Below the pieces are notes generated by a model. That model saw nothing but the letters and a program-made list of their open reading frames with translations, ran no database searches and was not told where the DNA came from. The translations under genes and the position numbers were made by a program. Positions 36,142 to 43,903 of a DNA stretch of 64,000 nt are shown one piece after another. Within the stretch, counting starts at the first letter, position 1, and every line of letters starts with the position of its first letter. Source of the stretch: VXPQ01 sp965248175 (GTDB lineage: Bacteria > Bacteroidota > Rhodothermia > Rhodothermales > VXPQ01). Where the stretch lies: NCBI GenBank assembly GCA_965248175.1, contig OZ252093.1, positions 1,302,001-1,366,000 of the forward strand, read 5' to 3'.

Positions 36142-36171
36142 CTGACAGCATATATGCAGTATACTGATCAG
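36142..36171. promoter_or_regulatory. Cluster of overlapping palindromes upstream of the methyltransferase
   Basis: Three perfect palindromes run head to tail: GCATATATGC (36148-36157), CAGTATACTG (36157-36166) and CTGATCAG (36164-36171). They lie 56-80 bases upstream of the methyltransferase start. Restriction-modification operons are often controlled through such paired operators, but no controller gene is visible, so the assignment as an operator or promoter is inference. Confidence 0.35.
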
Positions 36172-36286
36172 GGCGGTAGGCATCAAGAAACGACTCGGCA
36201 AAATCTATCCATAATCATATCAGGTTTTAACTGCCGGGCGCCCATGCGGCAAAACGCCCGCATACATTATTTAGACACCTGCCCCC

Positions 36287-37135
36287 ATGATCCAGCCCGA
36301 ACGATCCGGCGAAGACTTTCTTGCGAACGTGCGCGCAGCGCATAGCCGTTCCGAACCCTTCCACCTCTGGTGGCTGGGCCAGAGCGGCTTTTTGCTGCAA
36401 TGGCAGGGCGCCCACCTGCTGTTCGATCCGTATCTGTCCGATTCGCTGACGAAGAAGTATGCCGGCGTCTCCAAGCCGCACGTGCGGATCACGGAACGCG
36501 TCGTAGCGCCGGAGCGCCTCGATTTTATAGATGTGGCGACCTCCACGCACAACCACACGGATCATCTGGACGCGGAAACCCTCGTGCCGCTGATGCGGGT
36601 GAATGATGCGTTGCGGCTGGTCGTTCCGGAAGCGAACCGGGGCTTCGTGGCCGATCGCCTGCAATGCGATCCTGCATGGGCTGTCGGCATGACCACCGGG
36701 GCGGAAAGCACGGTCGGGCAGTTCCGCTTCATGGCCGTGCCCGCTGCGCACGAGACGCTTGAAACGGATGCCGCGGGGCGGCACACGCACCTAGGTTATG
36801 TGGTGCAATTCGGGCCGTGGACCGTGTATCACAGCGGCGATACGATCCGGTACGAGGGCATGGCCGACCTCTTGCGCCCGTTCCATATCGATGTGTGCAT
36901 GCTGCCTGTTAACGGACGGGATCCGGCGCGCGGCGTACCCGGCAACCTTACCGGCAAAGAAGCAGCGCAACTGGCGCACGATATCGGGGCGCGGGTAGCC
37001 ATCCCGTGCCACTACGAGATGTTCGCCTTCAATACAGCTTCGCCGGAGCCGTTTTTCGAAGAGGCGGCACGTCTGGGGCTGCGCACTGTCCGGCTTGCCG
37101 CCGGGGGGCGATGGAGTTGCGATCTGCCGGAGTAG
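36287..37135 (+). CDS. UlaG-like metallo-beta-lactamase-fold hydrolase
   Basis: 282 residues. Metal-binding motifs are THNHTDHLDAET (HxHxDH variant), VPAAHE, HSGDTIRYEG and the late PCHYEMF, typical of the L-ascorbate-6-phosphate lactonase (UlaG) branch of the MBL superfamily. No signal peptide, so cytoplasmic. It converges with the MetE-like gene (6-base gap) and starts just after the promoter side of the restriction-modification operon. Homologues hydrolyse lactones or phosphodiester-like substrates; the substrate here is unknown. Confidence 0.88.
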   Translation: MIQPERSGEDFLANVRAAHSRSEPFHLWWLGQSGFLLQWQGAHLLFDPYLSDSLTKKYAGVSKPHVRITERVVAPERLDFIDVATSTHNHTDHLDAETLVPLMRVNDALRLVVPEANRGFVADRLQCDPAWAVGMTTGAESTVGQFRFMAVPAAHETLETDAAGRHTHLGYVVQFGPWTVYHSGDTIRYEGMADLLRPFHIDVCMLPVNGRDPARGVPGNLTGKEAAQLAHDIGARVAIPCHYEMFAFNTASPEPFFEEAARLGLRTVRLAAGGRWSCDLPE

Positions 37136-37141
37136 CGTTCG

Positions 37142-38209
37142 CTACCCCAGTTCCGCCCGCACGATGCGCGCGCCCTTCACCATGCTGTGCAGCTTGGCGC
37201 GGGCCGCCCAGCGGGCAGTCTGGCTGAACCCGCAATCCGGCGTAATGGAAAGACGCTCCGGGGGAACGTATGCAAGGAGGGACCGGATGCGTTCGGCCAC
37301 GAGTTCCGGCGGTTCGACGAAGTAATTCTTCACGTCCACGAGCCCCGCCGCCACGTTTTTCCCGGCTTCTATGATGCGTGCGGTCAGTTCGATTTCCGCG
37401 AGTTCGCGGTTTGCGAACTCCATGGCGAATTCGTCCGCATGCATATCCAGAATGTGCGGAAACAGCGGGGCGTACGTGCGGTGCGCCACAGGCCGCCCCA
37501 CGAAATTCCCGAAACACAAGTGAATGCCTATGCGGGCATCGACGCCCTCGACGGTCCGGTTGAAGAGGTCGACGAATTCGGTGGGCGCGTCGGGATGGAC
37601 GGCGTAGGAGGGTTCGTCCAACTGGATAAAATCCACACCCTCCTTGACCAGTTGCTTCAATTCGGCCCGGATGAGATCGGAAAATGCATGGGCTACCTCC
37701 ATGCGCTCCCGGTAGTGTTTGCCGGGAGTTTTGATGCGCCCGGCCAGCGTATACGGACCGGGACAGGGCATTTTGATCCGGCGGTGCGTGCGCTTGCGGG
37801 CATACCGGTACTCGGCGACGAGGCCCAGGCCGTCCGGCGCCGTGATCGGTTCCAGCGCTTCGTACCGTTCTCGCTGGTCGTGTCCCGCCGGGCCGATAAG
37901 CCGGGGGCTGGGTTCGATGTTTCCCAGACCCGCCAGCCGTCCGTAAAAACCGGCGGTGAAGAAGCCGATCCGGCGCATTTCGCCGTCGGAAATCACGTCT
38001 ACACCGGTATCCTCCTGGTCCCGAATCGCCAGATCGACGGCGTCGTCCAGCGTTTCTTCTATATCCCGGACGCCGTATTCGCCCCGTTCAATAGCCTGTA
38101 CACTGGTGAAAAACCAGGACGGCCAGGCATAACTGCCGATGATGCTTGTTTCGATCATGAAGGAATGGGAAAGGGATCGATACTCCGGATGGCGAACCGG
38201 CCGGGTCAT
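37142..38209 (-). CDS. MetE C-terminal-like cobalamin-independent methionine synthase family protein
   Basis: 355 residues, corresponding only to the C-terminal catalytic barrel of MetE (the full enzyme is about 750). Readable landmarks are SIIGSYAWPSW at the start, VDVISDGEMRR, FIQLDEPSYAV, IHLCFGN and a closing ITPDCGFSQTARW, giving the His/Cys...Cys zinc site. Such short core-MetE proteins may use methyl donors other than methyltetrahydrofolate polyglutamate. The ATG at 38209 overlaps the FKBP stop (ATGA); a second ATG at 38158 directly before SIIGSY is the alternative. Confidence 0.85.
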   Translation of the reverse strand: MTRPVRHPEYRSLSHSFMIETSIIGSYAWPSWFFTSVQAIERGEYGVRDIEETLDDAVDLAIRDQEDTGVDVISDGEMRRIGFFTAGFYGRLAGLGNIEPSPRLIGPAGHDQRERYEALEPITAPDGLGLVAEYRYARKRTHRRIKMPCPGPYTLAGRIKTPGKHYRERMEVAHAFSDLIRAELKQLVKEGVDFIQLDEPSYAVHPDAPTEFVDLFNRTVEGVDARIGIHLCFGNFVGRPVAHRTYAPLFPHILDMHADEFAMEFANRELAEIELTARIIEAGKNVAAGLVDVKNYFVEPPELVAERIRSLLAYVPPERLSITPDCGFSQTARWAARAKLHSMVKGARIVRAELG

Positions 38210-38685
38210 CCATCGGATTCTATGCTGATGAGTTCAATTTCGTAGATGAGCGTGGCGTTCGGGGGAATGCCGGCCTCTCTGAATCCCGCTTCGCCGTAGG
38301 CGAGCTCCGGGGGCACCACCAGCTGGCGCTCGCCCCCTTCGCGCATGCCCGGAATACCCTCGGTCCATCCCTCGATGACTGCGTCAGAGGAGAGGTTGAT
38401 GATGAGTGGCGCATCCGAAGGGTACGAACTTCCTACCAGTCTCTCGTTCGAAAGCCATCCGGCATAGTGTACCTTGACGCGATGGGTGGAATCGGCTTCC
38501 TGGCCATCGCCGATGACGAAGTCATAGTACTGCAGGCCGCTGTCGGTCGTCGTGTATGCGTTTACGTCCACCTCGCGCGGTACGAGAATACGAACCGGGG
38601 GCGGATCGTCGGTAAAATCGCAGCCGGCTGCGATGCCTGCAAGGACAGCGAGCAGGAGCAACTGCTTGACGCGTCCGTTATTCAT
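38206..38685 (-). CDS. FKBP-type peptidyl-prolyl isomerase lipoprotein
   Basis: 159 residues: a lipoprotein signal (MNNGRVKQLL, lipobox IAAGC), a short linker, then one FKBP domain (HYAGWL near residue 85; IEGWTEGIPGMREGGERQL; PPELAYGE). The two aromatic positions of the active site are partly conserved. Located in the envelope, where such proteins assist folding of exported proteins. Its stop overlaps the MetE-like start. The IS3 remnant begins 32 bases upstream. Confidence 0.9.
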   Translation of the reverse strand: MNNGRVKQLLLLAVLAGIAAGCDFTDDPPPVRILVPREVDVNAYTTTDSGLQYYDFVIGDGQEADSTHRVKVHYAGWLSNERLVGSSYPSDAPLIINLSSDAVIEGWTEGIPGMREGGERQLVVPPELAYGEAGFREAGIPPNATLIYEIELISIESDG

Positions 38686-38716
38686 CGGTTCGGAGAAGGC
38701 TGGGGGTGGAGAGAAA

Positions 38717-39173
38717 TGCTCCGTAAAAGTTGGACAGGTCTTTAAGTGTCCTGTCGCGTTGGGTTATGCTGCTTTAGTCAGCGGTTTTCGTTCGTAGAAT
38801 ACGTCGTCGGGGGTTCGGTTGTCAAGCCCCTGGTGGGGGCGCTCTTCGTTGAAGTAGCGCAGGTAGTCGGCGATGCGCTTCTTTGCCTGGGTCACCGTCT
38901 CGTATGCGTGCCGATAGACTTCTTCCTGCTTGAGGCTGCGCCAGAGACGCTCCACGTACACGTCGCCCGGCCAGCGGCCCTTGCCGTCCATAGAGATGCG
39001 CACCCGGTTATCGGTCTCGACCGAGCGCCTTCGATAAAAAATCCTTCTCCATCGACAACTCCCCGATCTTCGCCCGGAGCGCCTTGATCTGATCGTCGCG
39101 CTCGTCCGAAGCGCCGCTGCGACCTCGGGAGAAAGACTCCTCGGCGGTCTCCACCAGCTGCTTCTTCCAGGCT
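38717..39173 (-). mobile_element. IS3-family element remnant with internal deletion
   Basis: Sequence matches the complete IS3 copy at 49954-51234, in the same orientation. Its left part (38717 to about 39010) contains the terminal repeat (TCCGTAAAA, TGGACAG, TTTAAGTG) and the last 80 codons of orfB (DGKGRWPGDVYVERLWRSL through FNEERPHQGLDN). Then about 600 bases are missing. The match resumes about 39011-39173 with the 3' part of orfA including the T6A slippery run, and ends abruptly. Both coding parts are broken, so it cannot transpose by itself. The copies differ at many positions, so the deletion is not recent or the elements arrived separately. Confidence 0.85.
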
Positions 39174-39355
39174 GGAAAGGGCAGTCTGGCTCAACCTTAT
39201 CCTGCTCCAGCCGCTCTATCAGGGAATTGGAGAAACATATTCGAGGTGTTTGTCCTAAATTCCCATGCATCAAGTACCATCAATTGATTGATAGACACAC
39301 GATGAGTGATCTAATGCGGTTTCTTAAGTATCAACCAACTTGTTCAGTTTCGTTC

Positions 39356-40681
39356 ATGCATTGGCACTATTTTTTCAAATTGATGGCAATAGTATTTCTG
39401 GCAGGCTGCCAGAGTATCGCTAACTCCGGAGAGTATCCCAACGTTCTTATTGTGCTGGTCGATCAGCAGCGAAAGGACGCGATCGGGGCTTATGGACTTC
39501 AGCCAGTCCACACACCCAGCTTGGACGAGCTCGCGTCACAGGGCGTGCTGTTTGAAAATGCATATGTTGCACAGCCAGTCTGTGCACCCAACCGAGGCAG
39601 TCTGTTTTCCGGCTTGTATCCCTTTAATCATGGTGTCAGGGAAAATACTTGGCCGTTGGATACCGCCATACTGCTGCTGCCCGACTATCTACGCCAGCAT
39701 GGGTACATTTCGGCATATTTCGGCAAGTGGCATCTTGGAGAGGCGTCACGGGATGCGTTTGATCTGTTCCCTGTTTACGCGAACGACGGCAGGGGTGAGA
39801 AGCACTATTACCAGATCGCCGAAAAAGCTGTGTATCAAACTGAAGTTTTGGCAGAAGATGCTGCAGGATTCATAAGAGACAATCATGATACGCCGACATT
39901 GACCGTGCTTTCTTTCTATCCGCCGCATACGCCCTATAGTGTTCCGGTCTATTTCGAAGATCTGCTAAGAGACAATTTCCCCACCGATGCCAACCGACGA
40001 AAATACTATGCAATGGGCGCGGCTATTGATGCCGCAGTGGAGACTGTACTTAATACACTCAAAGAGTTGGATATTCACCGTAATACACTGGTCATCTACA
40101 CTACGGAACATGGCCATCTCTTCGATTGGCGCTGGAATCGGCATAATAAGAGAATAAGCTATGAGGAAGCATCCAACATACCACTGTTAATACGTTTGCC
40201 CGGGGAACAGCCTGGGAGTATCAGGACAGATATTCTTATCAATACAGTCGACCTGACACCAACAATATTGGGTTTACTTGGGCTTCCAGTGCCCGAGCCT
40301 CTTGATGGTCGCAATCTAAGTTCGTCAATCTTCGATAGTAATTCCACGAAGCCAAAATATACAGTCTATATCAATGTTCCATATATTGATAAAACTGTGA
40401 ATCCGCACAGGCCAATGTTTGAGCGTGGAGAGGAACGCGTTGTTGTATCAGGTGGATGGAAGTTGATACTGTCAACGGTGCGCTCTCCGGAACTTTATCG
40501 ATTAGAGACGGATCCGGATGAACTGGACAATTTGTGGTCAAAGACACTGTGCCAGACACGGATCAAGACCATGTTGCACTATCTTGAAGAATGGGCAACC
40601 GATACCGGCGATAGGCTGAGTGTCCAGTTATTAGACCTTGTCATTTCGGATACAATAGGCTTTTGCAAACCCCATTATTAG
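39356..40681 (+). CDS. Sulfatase lipoprotein (type I, formylglycine-dependent)
   Basis: 441 residues from the ATG at 39356, which gives a compact lipoprotein signal ending at lipobox LAGC; other starts are ATG 39302 and TTG 39227. The sulfatase signature reads QPVCAPNRGSL, with Cys 76 as the residue matured to formylglycine; the metal-binding VLIVLVDQQRKDAIG opening and GKWHLGE follow. The later metal site is YTTEHGHLFD, where most sulfatases have SDHG. Base composition is more AT-rich than the core genes. It lies between two IS3 fragments and is probably acquired. Substrate unknown; a sulfated polysaccharide is likely from the other sulfatases and the GH2 nearby. Confidence 0.88.
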   Translation: MHWHYFFKLMAIVFLAGCQSIANSGEYPNVLIVLVDQQRKDAIGAYGLQPVHTPSLDELASQGVLFENAYVAQPVCAPNRGSLFSGLYPFNHGVRENTWPLDTAILLLPDYLRQHGYISAYFGKWHLGEASRDAFDLFPVYANDGRGEKHYYQIAEKAVYQTEVLAEDAAGFIRDNHDTPTLTVLSFYPPHTPYSVPVYFEDLLRDNFPTDANRRKYYAMGAAIDAAVETVLNTLKELDIHRNTLVIYTTEHGHLFDWRWNRHNKRISYEEASNIPLLIRLPGEQPGSIRTDILINTVDLTPTILGLLGLPVPEPLDGRNLSSSIFDSNSTKPKYTVYINVPYIDKTVNPHRPMFERGEERVVVSGGWKLILSTVRSPELYRLETDPDELDNLWSKTLCQTRIKTMLHYLEEWATDTGDRLSVQLLDLVISDTIGFCKPHY

Positions 40682-40690
40682 TGTGTTAGG

Positions 40691-40801
40691 GTGGTTCGGC
40701 TTGATTGGACATATTTTCGCGGGATTTAAGGTGTACTGTTGCGACCTTTTTCCGATCCAATCAACCCGACGAGACCCATGTCAAGACGCACACGCAGAAC
40801 C
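40691..40801 (+). mobile_element. IS3-family end fragment (left terminal repeat and first orfA codons)
   Basis: Starts with GTGGTTCGG, TTGGACA, ATTTTCGCGG, TTTAAGGTGTA as in the orfA end of the complete copy (reverse complement of 51234-51186). It continues through the intergenic leader to the orfA ATG (40778) and its first eight codons (MSRRTRRT), then breaks off at the 63-bp tandem repeat. It is oriented opposite to the remnant at 38.7-39.2 kb. Confidence 0.85.
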
Positions 40802-40936
40802 TGTACAAGTTTAGTATTTACCCGCTACTTGGGGTCTCCGGTTCGTGATCAGGCGGCCTGTTTTCGGGCTTCTTGTACAGGTTTAGTATTTACCCGACAC
40901 CTGGGGTCTCCGGCATGTGATCAGGCGGCTTGTTTT
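40802..40936. repeat. 63-bp direct tandem repeat, two copies, 72-base offset
   Basis: Units 40802-40864 and 40874-40936 both begin TGTACA and share GTTTAGTATTTACCCG, GGGGTCTCCGG and TGATCAGGCGGC. They differ at about ten positions. The first unit begins exactly where the IS3 fragment stops, and the second runs into the IS66 scrap. Possibly two end fragments of another insertion sequence. Confidence 0.75.
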
Positions 40937-41049
40937 TTGATCTCTTTTTGCTCCATTGGAACGACGGAGGGCAGTTTCTTTCTTCCGAGGGCTTCTCGCA
41001 GCGCCAGCGGCCGGACCTGTTTCCGAGCAATCCGTTCGCACAAGCCTTG

Positions 41050-41205
41050 TGATACGCGGCGGAGCGGGCTGCGGGCGCATCTCGAACCCGAGGTGTCCAT
41101 CGACACCAACTATCTGGAACGGGGCCTGCGGCCGATCCCGACCGGGCGGCGCAACTGGCTCTTCGCGTGGACGGAACTCGGCGCCCAGCGCATCGGCGGG
41201 GGCAG
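41050..41205 (+). pseudogene. IS66-family transposase C-terminal fragment
   Basis: A short stretch reads LEPEVSIDTNYLERGLRPIP then TGRRNWLFAWTELGA, matching the IDNNxxExxIRPxxxGRKNWLFAGS block at the end of the IS66 TnpC DDE domain. Nothing else of the transposase, nor the helper orfs, is present. A dead scrap within the insertion-sequence graveyard at 40.7-41.3 kb. Confidence 0.65.
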
Positions 41206-41216
41206 TTGGATAGGGA

Positions 41217-41775
41217 CGTGTCGTCGCTGGTCCCCCGGGAAACGCCGGTGACCACGACGACAATTCTTGTCGTTTTGCCTTGAGACCACTCATGCTCCCT
41301 CAAGGAAAAAATCCAGCGCGATCATCACGGTCCCTGGGTAGAGTCGACGACTGGCGCGGCAGCCCAAGGCCCTGTTTCCAGTCGCCGCTCAGCGAACCGG
41401 ACGTGCGGATTTTCCGCATCCGGCTCTCTACAGGATGTCATGCCTTGGCACACGGAGGGTTGCGGCTTTGTTGCGGCAGTCCGACGAGTCCAGGCGTTTC
41501 AGACAGGGACTCGTCCGGGAAATCAGGCTACACCCTTTTCCTACTGCTCAGGTTGCCGATACAATCACCGGCGCAGCCAACCACAGCGGGTCATGACGAC
41601 GCGCGGGATACAGGGCGCTTCGAGGGGCTACAGCATCTATCGGATTTTTGACAAGCCAGTATTTGCTATCAAACTTCGGAGTTAGGAATTTCCTGGTTGC
41701 AACTCACTCAAAAACCCTGCGTCAGATAACCGGAGATTTAGATTTACCGTCAATTGAGCACCCTCGAACGCGGTT
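41217..41775. other. Non-coding debris between IS66 scrap and sulfatase 2
   Basis: About 560 bases without a supported gene. Bases around 41370-41435 (CAGCGAACCGGACGTGCGG and the complementary-looking CCGCATCCGGCTC) resemble sequence often found in bacterial group II introns, but no reverse transcriptase or intron boundary is seen. Short frames at 41280-41685 have no protein-like character. Confidence 0.35.
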
Positions 41776-43176
41776 CTAATCCGGGCGCTCTTCCGGCATC
41801 TGAGCATCGACTTCCGTGCGCCATACCGCAAGCATGTTCAGTAGTTTTTGAGCAACTTCGGGCTGCCGATATACCAGATTATCGGTCTCGCCAATATCCT
41901 TGCTCAGGTCGTACAACTCAATAGCCGCTTCCGATGCTTCGGGAGCACTCCCGAACCATTCGATCAACTTCATATTACCTATCCGAACTGCGCCGGCTGG
42001 GGACATCCCGGCATTATGGTAGTGTGGATAGTGCCAGTACAACGCCCTTCCGCTTCTCTCTGTGCGCTCAGATGAACCCGGCAACAAACTGTATCCATCC
42101 ATATCGTCAACGCCAGAAAACTGGCCCAGCACTTCCATAAAAGTTGGGAAAAAATCGATCGAACCGACTATGCTGGAATCAACAGTATTTTCAGGAAAAC
42201 GCGTAGGCCATCCTATAATTAACGGTACGCGGATTCCGCCTTCATAAAGCCATGCTTTGCCTTCGCGAAGCGGTGATTGACTCGCGCCACGCTCTAGACC
42301 GCCGTTGTCTGAGAAAAATATGATCAGCGTGTTTTTCGCAAGTCCAAGCTCATCAAGTCTATCGAGAACTGCACCTACGCTTCGATCAAGGGTATTTAAC
42401 ATGGCGGCGATGACAGGTGAATTTTTGGAATCATTGCTTTCCGGATTCGATGCAAAACTTTCAATTAATTTGCGCTTTTCAATGAGTGGACTGTGTATAG
42501 TGTTGTGAGATATCATAAGAAAAAAGGGCCGGTGCGCATTTCGCTCTATGAATTCCAAAGACATGTCGGTCAGCATGCGAACATTATGCCCGTCATCTTC
42601 TGGCGTTTGCCATTCGCGGGCCAGGCCTGATTGCGGTTTGTATGTGATAAAGCTCTCATCAAACCCTTGTGCAGATGGATTGTGCGAAATACTACCCGGT
42701 GGCGTTTTTTCTTTCGACAAGTGCCATTTTCCGAATAACGCAGTTCGATATCCGTGTTCGCGAAAAAGCTCCCCCAATGTGTATTCGGTCAATGGCAAAT
42801 ATCGCTGCCAATCCGGCTCTCTCAATGGTGTATCGAGAGCTGCTCTACCCGGAATGAAATCCGTGATGTGGAGCCGCGCTGGGTATTTACCCGTCATTAT
42901 TGACGCTCGGGTCGGTGAACATACAGCGGCAGCGGCGTAGGCGTTGGTATAGCGAACGCCTTGGCTAGCAAGTCTTTCCAGGTTTGGGGTTTTATAGTAT
43001 CTGCTACCGTAAGCGCTTGTTTGCGTCCAACCGAGGTCGTCCGCAAGAATGAAGACCACGTTTGGAGGTTGCTCAGTACGTTGCCGGTTCGATGCTAAGC
43101 CACCGCAGGCCAAAAGAGCAATGCAGGTGAAAGCAAGTAGACCAGAGGATTTTGAATACCGGCCGGGGAAGATCAT
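41776..43176 (-). CDS. Arylsulfatase-type sulfatase lipoprotein
   Basis: 466 residues with a lipoprotein signal (lipobox LLAC, Cys 24). It is a full type I sulfatase: PNVVFILADDLGW (metal ligands), the AVCSPTRASIMTG signature with Cys 86 as formylglycine precursor, GKWHL, the central THSPL-like segment (NTIHSPL), FFSDNGG and the C-terminal GNMKLIEW. The layout fits S1 subfamilies that act on sulfated galactans or other polysaccharides, but the substrate is not determinable. It is transcribed toward the insertion-sequence debris and away from the sulfatase/GH2 pair. A sulfatase-maturing enzyme is required; none is in the window. Confidence 0.93.
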   Translation of the reverse strand: MIFPGRYSKSSGLLAFTCIALLACGGLASNRQRTEQPPNVVFILADDLGWTQTSAYGSRYYKTPNLERLASQGVRYTNAYAAAAVCSPTRASIMTGKYPARLHITDFIPGRAALDTPLREPDWQRYLPLTEYTLGELFREHGYRTALFGKWHLSKEKTPPGSISHNPSAQGFDESFITYKPQSGLAREWQTPEDDGHNVRMLTDMSLEFIERNAHRPFFLMISHNTIHSPLIEKRKLIESFASNPESNDSKNSPVIAAMLNTLDRSVGAVLDRLDELGLAKNTLIIFFSDNGGLERGASQSPLREGKAWLYEGGIRVPLIIGWPTRFPENTVDSSIVGSIDFFPTFMEVLGQFSGVDDMDGYSLLPGSSERTERSGRALYWHYPHYHNAGMSPAGAVRIGNMKLIEWFGSAPEASEAAIELYDLSKDIGETDNLVYRQPEVAQKLLNMLAVWRTEVDAQMPEERPD

Positions 43177-43893
43177 ATCTACTGTCCTCAGAAATCTCAG
43201 ACCTGGCGTCTATTCGATCAGTGCGAGTGATAAGCATTGTACGCCCTCATCCCCGGGTAAGCAGAGTGGGGGTTTGTCACAGAGGCGCACACTGCGGGGC
43301 TTTGCCAAAAAATGGCGGGGGTGAGAAAACCGTCATTCCACCGACACGCTGAGGAACAAGATAGTTCCCTCTCCTCCGAAAGTCGAATTGGACTTCACCG
43401 ACGCGGCGATGGTCTTGCGCCACAAGCCCGCCGGATGGGATGAGCAGAACTGCGTGGTGGTCCGCCGTCGGGAAGGCGCACCGGGTCTGCCGATCCCGAT
43501 CCACACGGTGATCCTGGTCTCCCGGGACGACCTGCCGGTCGATGAACGGGTCCGCCGCCACCCGGCCCTGGATCGTGACTCGGCCGGCTCTCGGCGGGCC
43601 GCCCCGCGCCCGCGCTGCTTCAAATCCATCCTGCCACTTCCCCACACCGTCAAAGACGGGCTCTGAAACGAGTCCGGGGCGTTGCCCGACGTCCAACCAG
43701 GGCGCCACCCATTGAAAGCGTTGTTTCAACTGGTGCTTTGACGCTCCAGCCAAGTTATCAGGGGATTAGGGAGTGTCACCTATTCCGCCTTGACACCAGG
43801 ATCATTGTCGAGTAAAAATTGTATCGTGACACCGGTATCGTCATGCAAAGAGATAATAGATATATGGATGGCCAGACAGGATACGGCAAGATC
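43177..43893. other. Interval without a supported gene upstream of the fusion sulfatase
   Basis: About 700 bases. Frames on both strands at 43277-43760 are open but mutually exclusive and resemble nothing I recognise; GC content is high compared with the neighbouring sulfatase. It may be a decayed mobile element or the end of a lost gene. The last bases hold the ribosome-binding site of the next gene. Confidence 0.4.
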
Positions 43894-43899
43894 AGGAGG
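43894..43899 (+). promoter_or_regulatory. Strong Shine-Dalgarno sequence AGGAGG
   Basis: AGGAGG sits 4 bases before the ATG at 43904. It fixes that start over the longer frame from 43790. Strong Shine-Dalgarno motifs are rare in Bacteroidota-type genomes, so this is a hint that the gene came from another lineage. Confidence 0.7.
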
Positions 43900-43903
43900 A
43901 GTT

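Noticed and set aside
43277..43760. Open frames on both strands in the gap before the fusion sulfatase
   Set aside because: Mutually exclusive frames, no recognisable motif on either strand, and no start signals.
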